Positions 44,984 to 52,178 of a stretch of DNA of 57,557 nucleotides are shown one piece after another; position 1 is the stretch's first letter, and every line of letters starts with the position of its first letter. A model generated the notes under the pieces. That model was not told the DNA's origin. It made no database searches and saw only the letters and a list, made by a program, of their open reading frames with translations. The position numbers and the translations under genes are program-made. Source of the DNA: Candidatus Sulfopaludibacter sp. SbA3 (GTDB lineage: Bacteria > Acidobacteriota > Terriglobia > Bryobacterales > Bryobacteraceae); the NCBI GenBank assembly GCA_945890485.1, contig CAMDCN010000004.1:417813-475369 (forward strand), read 5' to 3'.

Positions 44984-45979
44984 CTACCGTCCCTCGTACA
45001 AATCGCGCCCGGCCACCAGCGCCTTCATCTTGCCGTCCGCCACGCTCCGCTGCAACATCCAGAAGCCACAGTCCGGATGCACATACGGAATCCGCTCCGG
45101 CCCCAGAATCTTCGCCGCATGCTCAATTCGCCGCGCAATCAACTCCGGCGATTCAATCTGCGTGTCCTTGATGTCAATCACACTCAAGCCCAGCCCAATC
45201 TTCGGGTCCAGCTCTTTGAAGTGCTCGAGCTCATCGTACCCGCGCCGCGCAAACTCCAGAATGTAGTGGTTCGCGTGCATGCCATTCAAGAACGGCATCA
45301 GGTCCTTCCAGAAGCCCTTCTGCACGCTCTGCCCGCCGTAGTTCCCAAAGCAGATGTGTACGCCCCGGTCGCCCTTAATCCCGTCCAGCACCTCGTTCAT
45401 CGCCACTAGCGCCCACTCCCGGTCCTCCGGATGGCCGCTGATATTCGCCTCATCGATCTGAATGATCTCGGCGTCAATCATCTCCATCTGCGCCCGCAGC
45501 ACCTTCGCAATCGCCAGGCACAGCTCATCGCGTTTCTTGTAGTGCCGGTCCGTCAACACCTTCGTCAACATGTGCGGACCCGTGCACGTGAACTTGATCT
45601 TCGACGTCGTCAACGTCTTCGTAAAGTCATAGTCTCGCTGCAGGTTCAGCAGGCCCTCGCCCACTTCGTCATAGACGATGCCCGCCGGATCCGTCCGATA
45701 CGTCAACTGCGTATCCGCCCGGAACTCCTTGATATCGGTCACCGAAAACTTCGTCCGGATCCCGGACATCCGGCTGATGAAGTAGTCAATCATCCCGTTC
45801 GTCTCGGGGTGGCTCGGGTCAAACCGGTTCAACTCGCCATCGGCGACGACGTCAATCCCGGCCAGTTCCTGCGTCTTCAGCACCACCATAATCGCGTCGC
45901 GCAGCGCGCCCCGCGACGTATTGTTGAAGAGCCATTGAGGGGTCGGATAGCTGCCGACCACAGTTGTCAGAATGGACAT
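44984..45979 (-). CDS. Cobalamin-independent methionine synthase-like (MetE C-domain) protein
   Basis: 331 aa, half the length of MetE: only the C-terminal (beta/alpha)8 catalytic domain. TTVVGSYPTP at the start is a family signature, and the zinc ligands appear as His208-x-Cys210 (VHICFGN) and Cys304 (HPDCGFW). IIQIDEANI and LGLSVIDIK lie at the substrate face. Such stand-alone domains may transfer methyl groups from methylated corrinoids or other donors rather than from methyltetrahydrofolate. Cytoplasmic; upstream of the PD40 protein. Confidence 0.85.
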   Translation of the reverse strand: MSILTTVVGSYPTPQWLFNNTSRGALRDAIMVVLKTQELAGIDVVADGELNRFDPSHPETNGMIDYFISRMSGIRTKFSVTDIKEFRADTQLTYRTDPAGIVYDEVGEGLLNLQRDYDFTKTLTTSKIKFTCTGPHMLTKVLTDRHYKKRDELCLAIAKVLRAQMEMIDAEIIQIDEANISGHPEDREWALVAMNEVLDGIKGDRGVHICFGNYGGQSVQKGFWKDLMPFLNGMHANHYILEFARRGYDELEHFKELDPKIGLGLSVIDIKDTQIESPELIARRIEHAAKILGPERIPYVHPDCGFWMLQRSVADGKMKALVAGRDLYEGR

Positions 45980-45998
45980 AAACCTTCATTGTATCTAG

Positions 45999-47078
45999 AT
46001 GGCCCTGTTCGCTCTGTTCGCCGCGGTCGCGCTCCACTTCACCCCCCAAACCATCGCCACCGATCTCGCCGGCGGCTACCAGGTCCTCGCCGTCGACATG
46101 AACAAAGACGGCCGCCCGGATCTCCTCGCCCTCGGCAGCGGCATGTCCGAACTCGTCTGGTACGAAAACCCCACCTGGAAGCGCCACGTGGTCATCAGCG
46201 GCGTCAAACGCATGATCAACGTCTGGCCCATGGACGTCGACCACGACGGCGCCCCCGAACTCCTCCTCGCCCATCTCTTTGAAAACGAAGCCGCCCGCTC
46301 CGTCGGCGCCGTCAGCTTCCTCCAATACGACGGCACAACCTGGAAAATCCGCGAAATCGACCGCCTCACCACCAGCCATCGCATCCGCAGCGCCAACGGC
46401 CTCTTCATCAACTCCCCTCTCACCGGCGCGAGCGCCGTCGCCCCCGAATACCGCGACAAAACGCCCCTCGTCGCCTACCAACCCAACGCCTTCGAGCGCC
46501 GCCAGATCTCCGCCGACGACGAAGGCGTCGTCCACGGCCTCTACATCTTCGATTGGAACAACGACGGCTTCGACGACGTCCTCACCGCCAGCTTCCGCGG
46601 CATCTGGGTCAACCTCGCCCAGCGCGACGGCAACTGGACCCGCCAGCAGATCACCCCCGGCGACCCCGCCCCCTGGCCCAAATCCGGCAGCTCCGATATC
46701 GCCGTCGGCTTCCTCGGCAAGGACCGCCTCCTCGCCGCCATCGAACCCTGGCACGGCCACCAGGTCGCCATCTACCGCCAGAAAAACAAGGTTTGGCAAC
46801 GCCAAGTCATCGACGACACCCTCACCGACGGCCACACCATCCTCGCCGCCGACTTCGACGGCGACGGCCGCGACGAACTCCTCGCCGGCTTCCGCCAGGG
46901 CAAGCGAGGCGTCTACCTCTATCACGAGGAAGAAGGCAAATGGCGCCGCCAGATCCTCTCCGAAGGCCAAATCGCCGCCGCCGGCTGCGTCATCGCCGAC
47001 TTCAACGCCGACCGCAAACCCGACATCGCCTGCATCGGCTCCACCACCGCCAACCTCCTCCTCTGGACCCAAGACTAA
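45999..47078 (+). CDS. FG-GAP/VCBS-repeat protein
   Basis: 359 aa. A weak N-terminal signal (MALFALFAAVALHFTPQ) then repeats with Ca-binding-like loops: DMNKDGRPDLLALG, DVDHDGAPELLLAHL, DWNNDGFDDVLTASF, DFDGDGRDELLAGF, DFNADRKPDIACIG. This makes a seven-bladed integrin-alpha-like propeller, often in secreted carbohydrate- or surface-linked proteins. Role unknown. Third codon positions are almost all C, as in the other forward genes nearby. Confidence 0.85.
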   Translation: MALFALFAAVALHFTPQTIATDLAGGYQVLAVDMNKDGRPDLLALGSGMSELVWYENPTWKRHVVISGVKRMINVWPMDVDHDGAPELLLAHLFENEAARSVGAVSFLQYDGTTWKIREIDRLTTSHRIRSANGLFINSPLTGASAVAPEYRDKTPLVAYQPNAFERRQISADDEGVVHGLYIFDWNNDGFDDVLTASFRGIWVNLAQRDGNWTRQQITPGDPAPWPKSGSSDIAVGFLGKDRLLAAIEPWHGHQVAIYRQKNKVWQRQVIDDTLTDGHTILAADFDGDGRDELLAGFRQGKRGVYLYHEEEGKWRRQILSEGQIAAAGCVIADFNADRKPDIACIGSTTANLLLWTQD

Positions 47079-47081
47079 TCA

Positions 47082-47435
47082 ATGGACCTCCGCCCCTACA
47101 CCCCCGCCGACCACCCCGCCTGCGCCGCCCTCTGCGGCCCCTTCACCCCGCCGGCGCACTTCTACGTCCTCGATCACGATGGCCAGATCCTCGGCTGCGG
47201 CGGCTTCACCGACGACGGCGAACTCGTCCTCGGCGTGATCCGCCCGGACTTCCGCCGCCAAGGCCTCGGCCGTTTCCTCCTCCTCGCCCGCCTCCGCGAA
47301 CTCGCCAAACTCCCCGGCCTCACCCACGCCCGCCTCCAATCCCCCGCCGGCTACGAAGCCTTCTACGTCAAGCAGGGCTTCAAACCCACCCCCACCCCCA
47401 GCCAATTTCAACTCCGCCTCAACGTCTGTCCCTAA
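47082..47435 (+). CDS. GNAT family N-acetyltransferase
   Basis: 117 aa, a minimal GNAT: MDLRPYTPADHPACAALCGP, LGCGGFTDDGELVLGVIRPD and the acetyl-CoA loop RRQGLGRFLLLARLRELAK (R/Q-x-x-G-x-G). KAFY-like end YEAFYVKQGFKP fits motif B. Substrate unknown. Starts 3 bases after the FG-GAP gene. It is the last intact gene before the decayed element. Confidence 0.85.
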   Translation: MDLRPYTPADHPACAALCGPFTPPAHFYVLDHDGQILGCGGFTDDGELVLGVIRPDFRRQGLGRFLLLARLRELAKLPGLTHARLQSPAGYEAFYVKQGFKPTPTPSQFQLRLNVCP

Positions 47436-47476
47436 CCACCGCCCGCCACTTCCGCGCTGTACTTTGTGAAGCAGAA

Positions 47477-47722
47477 CATGCCGACATCTTAGGTGTGTTG
47501 CCCGGTATTCGGTTTCTGGCGATGGAAGTGAAGGCAGCGAAGGGAAGAGTATCGCCGAACCAGCCGAAATTTATTGACCGCATTCACGAGGCTGGAGGGC
47601 TGGCGTCCCTAGCCCATTCCGTGGAAGAAGTACAAGCCCATCTGTATGACTACCTCAGACCCAATCGAACAAATGATAGCCGAGATCTTGGAGGAACTAC
47701 GGAGTTCCAGCGTGCCGGCTGA
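47477..47722 (+). pseudogene. VRR-NUC domain nuclease fragment
   Basis: An ORF remnant without a start reads ADILGVLPGIRFLAMEVKAA then PNQPKFIDRIHEAGGLASLA, which matches VRR-NUC nucleases of phages and mobile elements, including the catalytic pattern D...E-V-K. The N-terminal part is missing: the frame runs back into the end of the GNAT gene with no suitable start. Homology ends near 47644. Overlapping it in another frame is a 27-residue ORF (47646-47729) that also looks like the broken beginning of a gene. Confidence 0.6.
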
Positions 47723-47730
47723 ATTGTGAC

Positions 47731-48372
47731 CTATGGTTTTGGCGGCTCTGCTGGAGGCGCAGGGATAACAAAATAGGAAGTTTCGTGTCGCGGCTCTTTC
47801 GTCACCAGAGAGGTCCAGTGCCACTGAACCAAAATTTTCACGCTGCCGTCAGCCTTGCCCTCTCTCGTGTTTTCTAATCGCACAACAACTTCATCCGTGT
47901 ATTTTGGGAGATAAACGTTCTGGGCGGCTGGAGGTGCGCGTTGCTCTATCTTTAGCGAGCAATCGGAAATGACCGCAACATAATGCCGGAAAAATCTCCG
48001 CCACGAACCGTCATCCTCACAGAGGTCTATGGGTAGACCGAAATCTTCAAGAAATGCTTTGAACGGTTTGCGAAACGTTTCGAAGTTAAGATAATCTGAA
48101 AGTTTCTCGTATGTTGCTTGGCTGACTTCAGTGCCGGTTTCTAAATTCCCTTGATACTTGTCAAAGAGTTTGACTATTCCATGTGCGGACGAACCGGAAA
48201 GTTTTGCGTGTACCACCCAATCACATGCAAATACAAGGAGTGGATATTCCCGCAGCTTACTTTCTCGTTCCAAGAGCTTCCTTACCTCCACCAATAGGTA
48301 TACAACTTGTCGCTCCGACTCTATCGGTGTTTGGAGTTCTTCGCGAATCTTTCGTAGCAGCTCGTCGGTCAT
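47731..48372 (-). CDS. Hypothetical protein, 213 aa, in mobile-element scar
   Basis: Unrecognised. From the ATG at 48372, which overlaps the integrase fragment's stop (ATGA), it encodes a helical N-terminal half (ELLRKIREELQTPIESERQV; VRKLLERESKLREYPLLVFA) and a beta-rich C-terminal half (VYLPKYTDEVVVRLENTREG; VKILVQWHWTSLVTKE). No membrane segment. Codon use is much less C/G-ending than in the flanking genes, consistent with acquisition by transfer. It could be a cargo gene of the lost element, or the partner of the Panacea-domain gene on the same strand. Confidence 0.6.
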   Translation of the reverse strand: MTDELLRKIREELQTPIESERQVVYLLVEVRKLLERESKLREYPLLVFACDWVVHAKLSGSSAHGIVKLFDKYQGNLETGTEVSQATYEKLSDYLNFETFRKPFKAFLEDFGLPIDLCEDDGSWRRFFRHYVAVISDCSLKIEQRAPPAAQNVYLPKYTDEVVVRLENTREGKADGSVKILVQWHWTSLVTKEPRHETSYFVIPAPPAEPPKP

Positions 48373-48638
48373 AGTGTCAACAATGATAGCCCGTCGTGGA
48401 CTTTTTGCAAATCCTCCAATCCCAGTGCCCGCAAGTAGTTTCGAGTGGTGGCTAGGGAGAAATGGCCAAGTATCCGCCTCAGATATTGCAGGTTGCCACC
48501 CTTCCTCAGATAGTTCTCGGCGAAACAGTGCAGGAGGTTGTGCGGAGCCACCTTGTGGCAATTGCTTTGCCCGATTCGGTACAAGGTTCCTTCGAGAGGC
48601 TGCGGGTCCCCGCAGAACTCAAACAGAAACCCGAAATC
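48369..48638 (-). pseudogene. Tyrosine recombinase/integrase C-terminal fragment
   Basis: The frame is open from 48638 to the stop at 48369 with no good start. It reads LFEFCGDPQPLEGTLYRIGQ, then KVAPHNLLHCFAENYLRKGG, then LRRILGHFSLATTRNYLRAL. This is the C-terminal catalytic part of a phage-type integrase: H-x-L-R-H has become H-N-L-L-H (the arginine is lost), while LGH and the tyrosine of TTRNYL remain. The N-terminal two thirds is gone. It marks a dead integrative element. Confidence 0.75.
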
Positions 48639-48662
48639 TCAAACGGCTTGAGGTCTGTGCAA

Positions 48663-49268
48663 CTAGAATCTGATCGCCGAGGAGAAAGCCCCAGCGATCG
48701 CCTGGTTCTCCAGCAGCTCTTGCAGAAAACCCGACGCTTCCGGCTCCTCCGCAAAAAAGTCATCAAACACCATCGGAAACTTCCGCTGCACCGCCTGTTC
48801 CCGCCAAGCCATCTGGTAGGCCTTCAACTCATGGGTAAACTTCTTGAGTTCCTCAAACGACTTAGACCCATGCTCTGCCACAACCCGGTCCAGGACCTGG
48901 ATGTCAGACTTCGACAACGCATCCCAATCGGGTTCCACTTTCGCATGGTAGGTCGAGTATTCGTCTTCGGCCACGGCGAGGCTCGCCACAAGCTCTTCCA
49001 CCTCAACGCTCTTGGGAGTCTCCCCCTCCAAAGCGACCCGCTCCAACTCCCCCAGCAGGTCCAGCACCCGGTCACCCGTAGGGCCGAAAGGCAGGGCGTT
49101 GTACTTGTCCCCGGTAATCGGGCGCCCGAATCGCAAGAGATGTTCCCGGTCCGCCAGGAAAAGCAGCTTCACGGCTCTGTACTTGTCGAACTTCGGCAAG
49201 TTCTTCGACGCCAAATAGAGCAACGCGGCCTTCGTCACTTCGAAATCAAACTCAAACGTAAGTGCCAT
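48663..49268 (-). CDS. Panacea-domain protein (SocA-like antitoxin, DUF4065)
   Basis: 201 aa from the ATG at 49268. Panacea/SocA hallmarks: KAALLYLASKNLPKFDKYRA, VKLLFLADREHLLRFGRPIT and GDKYNALPFGPTGDRVLDLL. The domain is known as an antitoxin module that neutralizes many unrelated toxins, and as a ClpXP adaptor in SocA. The partner is not obvious: 24 bases downstream is an integrase relic and then the 213-aa unknown ORF. Codon use is more mixed than in neighbouring genes, suggesting arrival with the element. Confidence 0.85.
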   Translation of the reverse strand: MALTFEFDFEVTKAALLYLASKNLPKFDKYRAVKLLFLADREHLLRFGRPITGDKYNALPFGPTGDRVLDLLGELERVALEGETPKSVEVEELVASLAVAEDEYSTYHAKVEPDWDALSKSDIQVLDRVVAEHGSKSFEELKKFTHELKAYQMAWREQAVQRKFPMVFDDFFAEEPEASGFLQELLENQAIAGAFSSAIRF

Positions 49269-49325
49269 CGGCTTCGCCCCCTCCTCTTCCAAATTACGCC
49301 TTCTCTTCGCCCAACGCAAAACACC

Positions 49326-50073
49326 TCACCCCCGCTCCCGAACCACCGCCCGCCACCGCAACACCGCCTCCCGCACCTCCACAAAACTCGTATACAGCGG
49401 CGCCAACCCCAACACCAACCGGTCCGCCCCCCCCACACTCCACCATCACCCGGTGCTCCTCCTCCAGCACCCGCGCCACCTCCCCCGCCCCCGCCTGCCG
49501 AATCACCACCCGCCCCACCCCCAACTCCGCCCCGTCCCCCACCAACTCCACCACATACTCCCCCAACGCCCGCGCCTTCGCCGCCAACCGCTCCACCCCC
49601 GCCTCCAAAGTCAAGTCCAACCCCGGCTCTGCCGCCGCCACCGCCAACCCCAGCGGCAATCCCGGATCCCCCAACCCGCTGAAATACCCCGGAGCCCCCG
49701 GCCCCCCGCACAAAAACCCCTCCATCCGCCCCCGCACCACCTCCCCACCCAACACCGCCACCCCTGCCTCCCCCGTCACCTCCCGCCCATCCAACCCCTC
49801 CCCCAACTCCACCCGCGCCCCCACAATCGCGCTCACCTTCTCCGCCACCCGCGCCGCCACCCGTCCCCAGTCCCCCTCCAAGCGCCTCCCCCACGTCTCC
49901 TCCACCGCCCCCTGCATCACCCCCACCGCCGCCTTCGGCAACCTTCCCAGCAAATGCCCCCGCAAATAGACCGCCGGCTCCTCATCAAACACAAACCGGT
50001 CCCGAAACCGCCCCAACGGGTCCCGCCGGTCCGCCGCAATCGCGTACTGCACACTCCATATCGAAGGATCCAT
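49326..50073 (-). pseudogene. Kynureninase-like gene with internal deletions and a frameshift
   Basis: From ATG 50073 the product starts like kynureninase (DRRDPLGRFRDRFVFDEEPA, YLRGHLLGRLPKAAVG) but about 130 residues are missing before CGGPGAPGYF, and the PLP-lysine position (K in Y-K-Y-L-N-G-G-P-G-A-P of intact enzymes) is a glycine. In the original frame the 3' end becomes Gly/Val-rich; one base shift at a run of eight C on the + strand (49427-49434) restores a normal kynureninase end, ADRLVLGLAPLYTSFVEVRE, with stop at 49326. So it is broken twice; sequencing error could explain only the homopolymer. Confidence 0.7.
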
Positions 50074-50091
50074 ATACGCTACACTAACTGC

Positions 50092-51078
50092 TTGCGATCC
50101 CCGCGGGTAACAGTAGTCATCCCTACTCTCTCGGCCGACGCTGCCCTCTGGGACTGTGTCCAATCCCTCCAGCATCAATCGTTCCGGGAGTTCCAAACCG
50201 TCATTGTCGATAACAGTGGCCGCCAACTCGTCAGCCAAGGCCCCCCCGCCAATATCAGCTTCGAAGCCACCATCCTGAACCCACCCGCCAACATCGGCTT
50301 CGGCGCCGCCATCAACCTCGGCGCCCGCGAATTCCCCTCCGAATTCATCGCCGCCCTCAACGACGACGCCCTCCCCGGCCCCCACTGGCTCGCCAACCTC
50401 GTCGCCGCCCTCGAAGCCCACCCCCGCGCCGGCATGGCCGCCAGCCACATCGAAAACGAATCCGCCGGCCTCCTAATCGCCATCGACGGCTCCAGCAAAC
50501 AACGCCTCCCCATCCCGAGTGAAGACGGAGACTGCCTCCTCCCCAGCGGCGCCGCCGCCCTCTACCGCCTCGAACTCTTCACCGTCCTCGGCGGCTTTGA
50601 CGAGTCCTTCTTCCTCTATTGCGAAGATACCGACCTCGGCCTCCGCGCCCACTGGGCCGGCTGGACCTGCCGCTACGCCGCCGCCGCCCGCGTCCTCCAT
50701 CGCTACTCCCACTCCGCCGGCCGCGCCTCCTCCCTCAAGGCCTATCTCGTCGAACGCAACCGCCTCTTCCTCGTCTGGAAGTGCTTCCCCCTCCGCCGCC
50801 TCGTCCTCGTCCCCTTCGCCGCCCTCTGGCGCTACCTGCTCCACCTCTCCGCCCTCCTCGATGGCCGCGGCGCCGCCGGCGAATTCCGCGCCTCCGGCCA
50901 AAGCCCCCTCCAACTCCCCCTCTTCGTCCTCCGCGCCCACTGGGAGCTCCTCCTGGCCCTCCCCCGCCTCCTCGCCGCCCGCCGCCAAATTCGCCGCACC
51001 GCCAGGCTCTCCCCCGAAGCCTTCTGCGAGCTCCTCGACCGCCACCAGATCACCCTCCCCGAGGTCGCCGCCGCGTGA
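50092..51078 (+). CDS. Glycosyltransferase family 2
   Basis: 328 aa using TTG at 50092, the only plausible start before VTVVIPTLSADAALWDCV; a TACACT at 50080-50085 would fit a -10 box for a leaderless or near-leaderless message. GT-A fold: FREFQTVIVDNSG, ANIGFGAAINLGAREF, FIAALNDDALPGPHW (the D-x-D equivalent) and GGFDESFFLYCEDTDLGLRA, as in rhamnosyltransferase-like GT2. The C-terminal third has one or two hydrophobic helices and may touch the membrane. First of five overlapping genes; GTGA links it to the next. Confidence 0.88.
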   Translation: MRSPRVTVVIPTLSADAALWDCVQSLQHQSFREFQTVIVDNSGRQLVSQGPPANISFEATILNPPANIGFGAAINLGAREFPSEFIAALNDDALPGPHWLANLVAALEAHPRAGMAASHIENESAGLLIAIDGSSKQRLPIPSEDGDCLLPSGAAALYRLELFTVLGGFDESFFLYCEDTDLGLRAHWAGWTCRYAAAARVLHRYSHSAGRASSLKAYLVERNRLFLVWKCFPLRRLVLVPFAALWRYLLHLSALLDGRGAAGEFRASGQSPLQLPLFVLRAHWELLLALPRLLAARRQIRRTARLSPEAFCELLDRHQITLPEVAAA

Positions 51079-51806
51079 TCAAGCCCCAACACGCCAACGC
51101 CCTCATGATCCTCATCCCCGCCTACAACGAAGGCGGGGCCATTCGCCGCGTCGTCACCGAAGTCCGCACCCTCCTCCCCCAAATCCCCGTCCTCGTCATC
51201 GACGACTGCTCCACCGACGACACCCGCACCGAAGCCCTCACCGCCGGCGCCGGCGTCATCTCCGTCCCCTACCACCTCGGCCTCGGCGGCTGCGTCCAGG
51301 CCGGCTACCGCTATGCCTACGACGCTGGCTTCTCCTACGTCATCCGCATCGACGGCGACGGCCAGCACGACCCCCAGTTCATCCCCACCCTCTTCCGCGC
51401 CCTCCGGGATTCCCGCGTCCAAATGGTCATCGGCTCCCGCTACCTCAACGGCAAAGTCCCCGCCACCTCCTTCGCCCGCGGCGTCGGCATCTGGTTCTTC
51501 CGCCAGGTTCTCAAGCTCATCCTTGAAAAAGAGGTCCACGACCCCACCTCCGGCTTCGTCGGCGTCAACCGTCAGGCCCTCGAAGTCTTCGCCCGCAGCT
51601 TCCCCCTCGAATACCCCGAAATTGAAGCCCTCGTCGTCCTCCAGCGCCGCCAGTTCCGCTTTGAAGAAGTGCCCGTCGTCATGCGCCCACGCATGGCCGG
51701 CGTCAGCACCATCACGGCCCTCCGGTCGTTTTACTACGTCCTCCACGTGCTTCTCGGCGTCGTCGTGAATATCCTGAAGTATGAAGGCAAACGCCGAAAA
51801 GGCTAA
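51075..51806 (+). CDS. Polyprenyl-phosphate glycosyltransferase (DPM1/GtrB-like GT2)
   Basis: 243 aa from GTG at 51075 (GTGA overlap with the previous stop); an ATG at 51105 would cut ten residues. MILIPAYNEGGAIRRVV, VLVIDDCSTDDTRTEA, IRIDGDGQHDPQFIP and TSGFVGVNRQALEVF are typical of dolichyl/undecaprenyl-phosphate mannosyl- or glucosyltransferases. It would load a sugar onto the lipid carrier on the cytoplasmic face for use by a membrane glycosyltransferase. DUF2304 protein follows after 3 bases, a common pairing. Confidence 0.9.
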   Translation: MIKPQHANALMILIPAYNEGGAIRRVVTEVRTLLPQIPVLVIDDCSTDDTRTEALTAGAGVISVPYHLGLGGCVQAGYRYAYDAGFSYVIRIDGDGQHDPQFIPTLFRALRDSRVQMVIGSRYLNGKVPATSFARGVGIWFFRQVLKLILEKEVHDPTSGFVGVNRQALEVFARSFPLEYPEIEALVVLQRRQFRFEEVPVVMRPRMAGVSTITALRSFYYVLHVLLGVVVNILKYEGKRRKG

Positions 51807-51809
51807 CTT

Positions 51810-52178
51810 ATGGATCGTCTACTGAACGTCGTCGCCGGCATGAGCGTCCTGCTCATCGCCCTCGTCTTCTTCGCCATCCGCCGCGCCCACATCCGTGTCG
51901 AGTACTCCGTCAGTTGGCTCAGCGCCGCCCTCGTCATGCTCGTTCTCTCGCAGTGGCAGTGGGCTCTCCGCCAGGTCGCCGAATTCCTCGGCGTCAACAA
52001 CGCCCCCTTCGCCCTCCTGCTCATCATCCTCAGCCTCTTTCTCATCGTCTTCTTCCGCTTCTCCGTCATCATCAGCGACCTCAAAGACGCCAACATCGCC
52101 CTAACCCAAAAACTAGCCATCATCGAATACCAACTGCAGCATGTCCAAGAAAATCACTCCCCCTCCCGCGACGCCTAA
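51810..52178 (+). CDS. DUF2304 small membrane protein
   Basis: 122 aa with three membrane segments (about 5-23, 36-54, 62-84) and a C-terminal helix (ANIALTQKLAIIEYQLQ). DUF2304 proteins accompany polyprenyl-phosphate glycosyltransferases and may act as a membrane anchor or flippase partner. VEYSVSWLSAALVMLVLSQW is the family core. The end overlaps the TPR membrane protein by 38 bases. Confidence 0.88.
   Translation: MDRLLNVVAGMSVLLIALVFFAIRRAHIRVEYSVSWLSAALVMLVLSQWQWALRQVAEFLGVNNAPFALLLIILSLFLIVFFRFSVIISDLKDANIALTQKLAIIEYQLQHVQENHSPSRDA

Noticed and set aside
45852-47072. 406-codon - strand frame rich in Gly, Ala, Val, Asp
   Set aside because: Mirror of the C-ending codons of the FG-GAP gene; composition is an artefact of the strand bias.
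49453-50091. Upstream in-frame extension of the first GT2 gene
   Set aside because: The extension is Pro/His/Arg-rich and antisense to the kynureninase-like gene; GT2 proteins begin right before VTVVIPTL.
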